NCBI RefSeq assembly: GCF_047246645.1
Contig: NZ_JBFOKR010000011.1
Span: 1 to 64,000, forward strand
Reading direction: 5' to 3'
Length of the DNA stretch: 64,000 nucleotides
Source of the DNA: Ferdinandcohnia sp047246645
Lineage (GTDB): Bacteria; Bacillota; Bacilli; Bacillales; Bacillaceae_L
Shown piece by piece: positions 59,022-64,000 of this stretch. The notes beneath the pieces were generated by a model, which saw nothing but the letters and a program-made list of their open reading frames with translations, was not told where the DNA came from and made no database searches. How positions within the stretch are numbered: position 1 is the first letter of the stretch; every line of letters begins with the position of its first letter. Made by a program: the position numbers and the translations under genes.

Positions 59022-61406
59022 ATGATCCAAAGCATTAAAAAAGCGGCTGTCCTTGGTTCAGGGGTAATGGGATCAGGTATTGCTGCACACTTAGCAAACA
59101 TTGGAATACCTACTTTACTGTTAGATATTGTTCCGCGTGAACTAACAGAAGACGAAAAAAAGAAAGGGTTTACATTAGAGGATAAGCAAGTTCGTAATCG
59201 TCTAAGTAACACTGCCCTTCAAAAATTATTAAAACAAAAGCCGGCTCCACTAACATCAAAAGAAAATATTTCACTTATTACCGCAGGGAATTTTGAAGAT
59301 GATATGTCAAAGCTTTCTGATGTTGATTGGATTATTGAAGTAGTAGTTGAAAATCTTGAAATTAAGAAAAAAGTATTCAGCCAAATTGATGAAGTAAGAA
59401 AGCCAGGAAGCATTGTAAGTTCGAATACATCTGGTATTTCAGTAGAAGCAATGGCAGAAGGACGTTCTGAGGATTTCCAAAAGCATTTCTTAGGTACTCA
59501 CTTCTTTAATCCACCTCGTTATCTAAAACTATTAGAAGTGATACCAACGAAACACACAAGCCCAGAAGTGCTCTCATTTATTAAAGTATTTGGTGAAGAT
59601 GTACTGGGTAAGGGCGTCGTTGAGGCAAAAGATACTCCAAACTTCATTGCGAATCGCATTGGAACATATGGATTACTTGTAACTGTACGTGAAATGCTTA
59701 AAGGAGGATACAGCGTTGGTGAGGTTGACTCTGTAACAGGTCCAATGATTGGTCGTCCAAAGAGCGCAACTTTCCGTACATTAGATGTTGTTGGTCTTGA
59801 TACTTTTATCCATGTAGCTAATAACGTATTTGAACAAGTTGAAGGCGAAGAAAAAGAAGTATTTAATGTTCCAACATTCATGAGAACAATGCAAGAAAAA
59901 GGCTGGTTAGGCAGCAAATCTGGTCAAGGTTTCTTCCTTAAAAAAGGAAAAGAAATCCTGGAATTAAACCCAGAAACGCTAGAATACCAAGAACGTAAAA
60001 AACTTAAAACTGCTACAACTGAAAGCTTAAAACAGGTTAAAGGATTACCAAATAAACTTAAAACGCTTTTATATGCAAATGATCGAGCAGGACAGCTGTT
60101 ATGGAATATTACAAGCCCAGCTCTTATATACTCAGCAGATTTACTAGGCGAAATTGCAGATGACATTGTGGCTATTGATGAAGCGATGAAATGGGGCTTC
60201 GGATGGCAATTAGGTCCTTTCGAAACTTGGGATGCGATTGGTCTTGAAAACTCTGTGAAGAAGATGGAAGCAGAGGGAGCTGTTGTACCTAATTGGATTA
60301 AAGAGATGCTTGCGAACGGACATACTTCTTTCTATAAGAAAGAAAACGCTTCTGTCTCTTACTACCATAACGGTGAATACAAACCACTATCTGTGAATCC
60401 TAAAAATATTCATATTAAGAGTTTAAAAGAAACAAATGGTGTAATTAAGAAAAACAGTGGTGCAAGTTTAATAGATTTAGGTGACGATGTCGCACTATTA
60501 GAATTCACTTCACCAAACAATGCAATTGGTTTTGATATTATCCAAATGATTAACTACTCCATAGAAGAAGTATCTCGCAACTACAAAGGTTTAGTTATAG
60601 GGAACCAAGCAAAGAACTTCTGTGTTGGTGCAAACCTTGCAATGATTTTAATGGAAGCACAGGATGACAACTTCTATGATATCGATTTAGTAGTTCGCCA
60701 ATTCCAACAGGCAATGATGAATGTTAAGTACAGTGAAAAACCTGTTGTTGCAGCACCATTCGGTATGACACTTGGAGGAGGAGCAGAAATCTGTTTACCT
60801 GCTGCAAGGGTGCAGGCTTCTAGCGAAACATACATGGGTCTAGTAGAAGTTGGTGTTGGTGTAATTCCTGGTGGTGGAGGTAATAAAGAACTTTATATCA
60901 ATCATCTCCAAGGATTACCAAACGGTGTTGAGGTAAATCTTCAAAATGTAGCAAATAAGGTATTTGAAACAATTGCAATGGCGAAGGTTTCTACTTCAGC
61001 TGAAGAAGCACGTACAAATAACTTCTTATCAAAAGATGACGGTGTAAGTTTCAATGGTGATCACCTAATTTATGATGCAAAGCAATCAGTTCTTGCTTTA
61101 TCTGCACAAGGCTATAAAGCTCCAGCCCGTAAAAAGGTACCTGTTGTTGGGGAAACAGGTTATGCAACTTTATTATTAGGAGCACAAGCAATGAAGTACT
61201 CAGGTTATATTTCTGAGCATGATTTAAAGATTGCTAAGAAGCTTGCATGGGTTATTGCTGGTGGAAATGTACCTTATGGAACTGAAGTTGACGAACAATA
61301 CTTACTTGATTTAGAGCGTGAAGCATTCCTAAGCCTTGTTGGAGAACCAAAAACACAGCAAAGAATGCAGCACATGCTAGTAAAAGGAAAACCATTACGT
61401 AACTAA
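59022..61406 (+). CDS. fadN: 3-hydroxyacyl-CoA dehydrogenase/enoyl-CoA hydratase FadN
   Basis: A 794-residue bifunctional beta-oxidation enzyme. The N-terminal part has the NAD-binding motif GSGVMGSGIAAHLANIG, then THFFNPPRYLKLLE and the HAD C-terminal domains. The C-terminal third is a crotonase domain with NFCVGANLAM and GMTLGGGAEICL forming the oxyanion hole. Order is the reverse of E. coli FadB, as in Firmicute FadN. It hydrates enoyl-CoA and oxidises 3-hydroxyacyl-CoA. First gene of the FadR-controlled fadN-fadA-fadE operon. GGGGGAA site. Confidence 0.95.
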   Translation: MIQSIKKAAVLGSGVMGSGIAAHLANIGIPTLLLDIVPRELTEDEKKKGFTLEDKQVRNRLSNTALQKLLKQKPAPLTSKENISLITAGNFEDDMSKLSDVDWIIEVVVENLEIKKKVFSQIDEVRKPGSIVSSNTSGISVEAMAEGRSEDFQKHFLGTHFFNPPRYLKLLEVIPTKHTSPEVLSFIKVFGEDVLGKGVVEAKDTPNFIANRIGTYGLLVTVREMLKGGYSVGEVDSVTGPMIGRPKSATFRTLDVVGLDTFIHVANNVFEQVEGEEKEVFNVPTFMRTMQEKGWLGSKSGQGFFLKKGKEILELNPETLEYQERKKLKTATTESLKQVKGLPNKLKTLLYANDRAGQLLWNITSPALIYSADLLGEIADDIVAIDEAMKWGFGWQLGPFETWDAIGLENSVKKMEAEGAVVPNWIKEMLANGHTSFYKKENASVSYYHNGEYKPLSVNPKNIHIKSLKETNGVIKKNSGASLIDLGDDVALLEFTSPNNAIGFDIIQMINYSIEEVSRNYKGLVIGNQAKNFCVGANLAMILMEAQDDNFYDIDLVVRQFQQAMMNVKYSEKPVVAAPFGMTLGGGAEICLPAARVQASSETYMGLVEVGVGVIPGGGGNKELYINHLQGLPNGVEVNLQNVANKVFETIAMAKVSTSAEEARTNNFLSKDDGVSFNGDHLIYDAKQSVLALSAQGYKAPARKKVPVVGETGYATLLLGAQAMKYSGYISEHDLKIAKKLAWVIAGGNVPYGTEVDEQYLLDLEREAFLSLVGEPKTQQRMQHMLVKGKPLRN

Positions 61407-61564
61407 CTAGAAAAGTGTAGGCGAGCGTTTAGCGACGTACGGACTGGACTGAACCTGTAGGAGATAAAGGAAACACGACGAATGAAATGAGTCGATGTTG
61501 ACTTATCGTACGGAGGGTGAGGGAAGTCTCGCTAGGCGCTGCGAGCCGGTACTAGACAACTAGG
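61407..61564 (+). repeat. Structured, GC-rich intergenic element between fadN and fadA
   Basis: A block of about 158 bp bounded by CTAG on both sides, far richer in GC than its flanks, with a stable hairpin CTCGC/GCGAG near 61528-61545 and repeated GTACGGA. It has no reading frame. It resembles conserved structured intergenic repeats I recall in Bacillus genomes, but only one copy is in the window. Confidence 0.6.
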
Positions 61565-61631
61565 ACGTTAAACTTAATAGATGAGGAGATTGAAACAGCG
61601 TCTCCTCGAAAATTGAAATGGGGGGAATTTT

Positions 61632-62810
61632 GTGAGAGAAGCAGTCATAGTAGCGGGTGCAAGAACCCCGGTTGGAAAAGCCAAAAAAGGTACCCTGGCA
61701 AATGTGCGTCCTGATGATTTAGGAGCACTAGTTGTTAAGGAAACATTAAAGCGTGCAGGTAACTATGAAGGTAATATCGATGATCTAATAATTGGGTGTG
61801 CAATGCCAGAAGCTGAGCAAGGATTAAATATGGCACGTAATATAGGCGCACTTGCTGGCCTTCCACATACAGTACCAGCAATCACTATCAACCGTTATTG
61901 CTCGTCTGGTCTACAATCTATCGCTTACGCAGCTGAAAAGATTATGCTTGGTCATTCTGATACAGCTATTGCAGGTGGAGCAGAATCAATGAGTATGGTT
62001 CCAATGATGGGTCATGTTGTACGACCAAACGTTACGCTTGCAGAAACTGCACCTGAATATTACATGGGAATGGGTCATACTGCAGAGCAAGTAGCTGTAA
62101 AATACGGTGTTAGTCGTGAGGAGCAAGATGCTTTTGCGGTAAGAAGTCATCAACGTGCTGCTGCTGCAATAAAAGCTGGTAGATTCGTAGATGAAATCGT
62201 TCCAGTTGACGTGACACTGCGTTCTGTTGGGGCTAATAATAAATTGGTTGAGAAAAAGGTGCAATTTTCACAAGACGAAGGTGTCCGTGAAGGAACAAGT
62301 TCTGAAGTACTAGCAAAGCTTAGACCAGCATTTTCTGTAACTGGTTCTGTAACAGCAGGTAACTCGTCACAAACAAGTGATGGGGCAGCAGCAGTAATGG
62401 TAATGGATCGTGAAAAAGCTGTTAGCTTAGGGTTAACTCCTTTTGTTAAATTCAGATCTTTTGCAGTTGCGGGAGTACCACCAGAAGTAATGGGAATTGG
62501 CCCAGTTGCGGCAATCCCTAAAGCTCTTAAACTAGCTGGACTAGAGCTATCAGATATTGGCTTATTCGAACTTAACGAAGCATTTGCGTCTCAATCTATT
62601 CAAGTTATTCGTGAATTAGGACTTGATGAAGAAAAGGTTAACGTAAATGGTGGAGCAATTGCACTAGGACATCCACTGGGATGCTCTGGAGCAAAATTAA
62701 CACTAACATTAATGCACGAGATGAAACGCCGCGAAGTTCAATTTGGTGTTGTAACAATGTGTATCGGTGGCGGCATGGGTGCTGCTGGAGTATTTGAATT
62801 ATTAGCTTAA
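61632..62810 (+). CDS. fadA: Acetyl-CoA acyltransferase (3-ketoacyl-CoA thiolase) FadA
   Basis: A 392-residue thiolase with GTG start behind GGGGGG. Active-site Cys in NRYCSSGLQS, His in GHPLGCSGA and Cys in MCIGGGMGAA form the catalytic set. It cleaves 3-ketoacyl-CoA with CoA to acetyl-CoA and a shortened acyl-CoA. It lies between fadN and fadE as in B. subtilis. The structured intergenic element upstream may affect its relative expression. Confidence 0.95.
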   Translation: MREAVIVAGARTPVGKAKKGTLANVRPDDLGALVVKETLKRAGNYEGNIDDLIIGCAMPEAEQGLNMARNIGALAGLPHTVPAITINRYCSSGLQSIAYAAEKIMLGHSDTAIAGGAESMSMVPMMGHVVRPNVTLAETAPEYYMGMGHTAEQVAVKYGVSREEQDAFAVRSHQRAAAAIKAGRFVDEIVPVDVTLRSVGANNKLVEKKVQFSQDEGVREGTSSEVLAKLRPAFSVTGSVTAGNSSQTSDGAAAVMVMDREKAVSLGLTPFVKFRSFAVAGVPPEVMGIGPVAAIPKALKLAGLELSDIGLFELNEAFASQSIQVIRELGLDEEKVNVNGGAIALGHPLGCSGAKLTLTLMHEMKRREVQFGVVTMCIGGGMGAAGVFELLA

Positions 62811-62886
62811 TCTTTAACATTAACTAAACATGGCTAATCCATTTGGATTGGCCTTTGTGTAAATATACTTTTAGGGAGGAAACAAA

Positions 62887-64000
62887 ATGTCAAATGCAAC
62901 TGAAAAGGTAGTATTAGGTGGAGGCTTCTTAATCGAAGATATTGAAGCGGATCGTATTTTTACACCAGAGGATTACACAGATGAGCATAAAATGATTGCA
63001 AAAACAACAGAGGATTTCATTGAAAATGAAGTTTTACCTCAAATTGAGCATATTGAAAACCATGAATTTGACCGCACAGTTAAGCTTTTAAAAGAAGCCG
63101 GTGAACTAGGCTTATTAGGTGCTGATGTTCCTGAAGAGTACGGCGGTTTAGGTTTAGATAAAGTAAGTTCAGCATTAATTACTGAAAAAATGGCAAAAGC
63201 CGGTGGTTTCTCACTTTCACATGGTGCGCACGTTGGTATTGGTTCATTACCTATCGTATTATTCGGAAATGAAGAGCAAAAGCAAAAATATTTACCAGGC
63301 CTTGCTTCTGGTGAATTATTAGCTGCTTATGCATTAACTGAGCCAGGTTCAGGATCTGATGCACTTGGTGCAAAGACAACTGCTAAACTTAATGCAGAAG
63401 GAACTCACTATGTATTAAATGGTGAAAAACAGTGGATTACAAATGCCGGTTTTGCTGATGTATTTGTAGTATACGCAAAAATTGATGGTGAACATTTCTC
63501 AGCATTTATCGTTGAGCGCAGTTATCCAGGTGTTTCTACTGGTGCAGAAGAGAAGAAAATGGGTATTAAAGGCTCTTCAACTCGTACTTTAATTTTAGAA
63601 GATGCAGTTGTACCTAAAGAAAACCTACTTGGTGAAGTTGGTAGAGGGCATGTAATTGCATTTAACATCTTAAATATCGGTCGTTATAAGCTTGGAGTAG
63701 GTGTTGTTGGTGGTTCTAAGAGCGCATTTGAATTAGCTGTAAAATATGCAAACCAACGTCAACAATTTAAACAACCTATTTCTAAATTCTCACTTATTCA
63801 AGAAAAACTAGCTAACATGGCTACTAAAATTTATGCTGCTGAATCAAGTGTGTATCGTACTGTAGGATATTTTGAAGACCGTATGGGTCAATTATCTGAA
63901 GAAGAAGTAAATAACGGTAAAGAAGTAGCTAAATTAATTGCTGAATATGCAATTGAATGTTCTATCAACAAATTCTTCAATACTGAAGTGCTAGATTATG
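62887..64000 (+). CDS. fadE: Acyl-CoA dehydrogenase FadE (partial, runs off the window)
   Basis: The open frame starts at ATG 62887 (AGGAGG site) and stays open to the window end: 371 codons of a protein expected to have about 590. It has the acyl-CoA dehydrogenase N-terminal domain with PEEYGGLGLDK, the flavin/acyl-binding ALTEPGSGSDA and GEKQWITNAG, and the middle domain MGIKGSSTRTL. FadE makes the first double bond in beta-oxidation with FAD. Third gene of the fad operon, 76 bp after fadA. Confidence 0.93.
   Translation, partial: MSNATEKVVLGGGFLIEDIEADRIFTPEDYTDEHKMIAKTTEDFIENEVLPQIEHIENHEFDRTVKLLKEAGELGLLGADVPEEYGGLGLDKVSSALITEKMAKAGGFSLSHGAHVGIGSLPIVLFGNEEQKQKYLPGLASGELLAAYALTEPGSGSDALGAKTTAKLNAEGTHYVLNGEKQWITNAGFADVFVVYAKIDGEHFSAFIVERSYPGVSTGAEEKKMGIKGSSTRTLILEDAVVPKENLLGEVGRGHVIAFNILNIGRYKLGVGVVGGSKSAFELAVKYANQRQQFKQPISKFSLIQEKLANMATKIYAAESSVYRTVGYFEDRMGQLSEEEVNNGKEVAKLIAEYAIECSINKFFNTEVLDY

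Overview
The window is AT-rich, with low-GC codon use, strong GGAGG-type ribosome binding sites and many Rho-independent terminators. It encodes endospore genes: a GerA-type germination receptor, gamma-type and other small spore proteins, and CotF-like coat proteins. Several gene groups match Bacillus subtilis order (fadN-fadA-fadE beside coat genes; lnrJKLMN; yfiY/yfiZ/yfhA/yusV/yusU; ykoS/ykoT). The host is a spore-forming member of the Bacillaceae; I cannot name the species. No rRNA, tRNA or CRISPR array was recognised.

Layout. 0.2-3.2 kb: a reactive-sulfur locus (TusA, TauE exporter, membrane redoxin, degenerate rhodanese, CstR-type repressor) with the same dyad over two promoters. 3.4-9.5 kb: a GGDEF/EAL protein, DUF1836 regulator, SGNH hydrolase, peptide deformylase, PatB-type lyase and DUF4064 protein. 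9.9-13.4 kb: a TAXI-TRAP transporter with a six-copy 53-bp tandem repeat between receptor and permease. 14.1-22.1 kb: MhqD-like and MhqO-like genes, each with an MhqR-type palindrome, around an LTA synthase and an ECF sigma/membrane protein/permease-like operon. 22.3-27.7 kb: an LnrJKLMN-like two-component system and ABC exporter. 27.9-31.1 kb: a D,D-carboxypeptidase, a spore protein, and an ArsR regulator followed by three tiny Cys-rich proteins, each with an ArsR-type box. 31.4-35.6 kb: the CsoR/CopZ/CopA copper locus and a His-rich anchored protein.

36-45.7 kb: an ASCH protein, TetR-controlled MFS pump, RAYT transposase, second D,D-carboxypeptidase, YkoS/GT2/GtrA envelope glycosylation operon and a subtilase. 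GGTGCC-core palindromic repeats lie around this part, including a five-copy 37-bp array. 46-49.7 kb: a GerA/GerB/GerC operon. 49.9-51.8 kb: two oxidoreductases. 51.8-57.5 kb: Fur-controlled siderophore uptake and iron release; an orphan IS605/TnpB right-end-like RNA element separates the Fur promoter from the permease genes. 57.6-64 kb: coat and spore proteins, then the FadR-controlled fadN-fadA-fadE beta-oxidation operon, which runs off the window.

The best candidate for an undescribed system is the ArsR micropeptide cluster at 29.28-30.33 kb: five copies of a near-identical operator, one ArsR repressor with thiol ligands, and three 31-57 residue proteins ending in vicinal cysteines, with no arsenite pump or reductase nearby. 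Second are the ECF-sigma operon carrying oligopeptide-permease-like membrane proteins without ATPase or binding protein, and the orphan TnpB-type RNA element in the leader of the siderophore operon.
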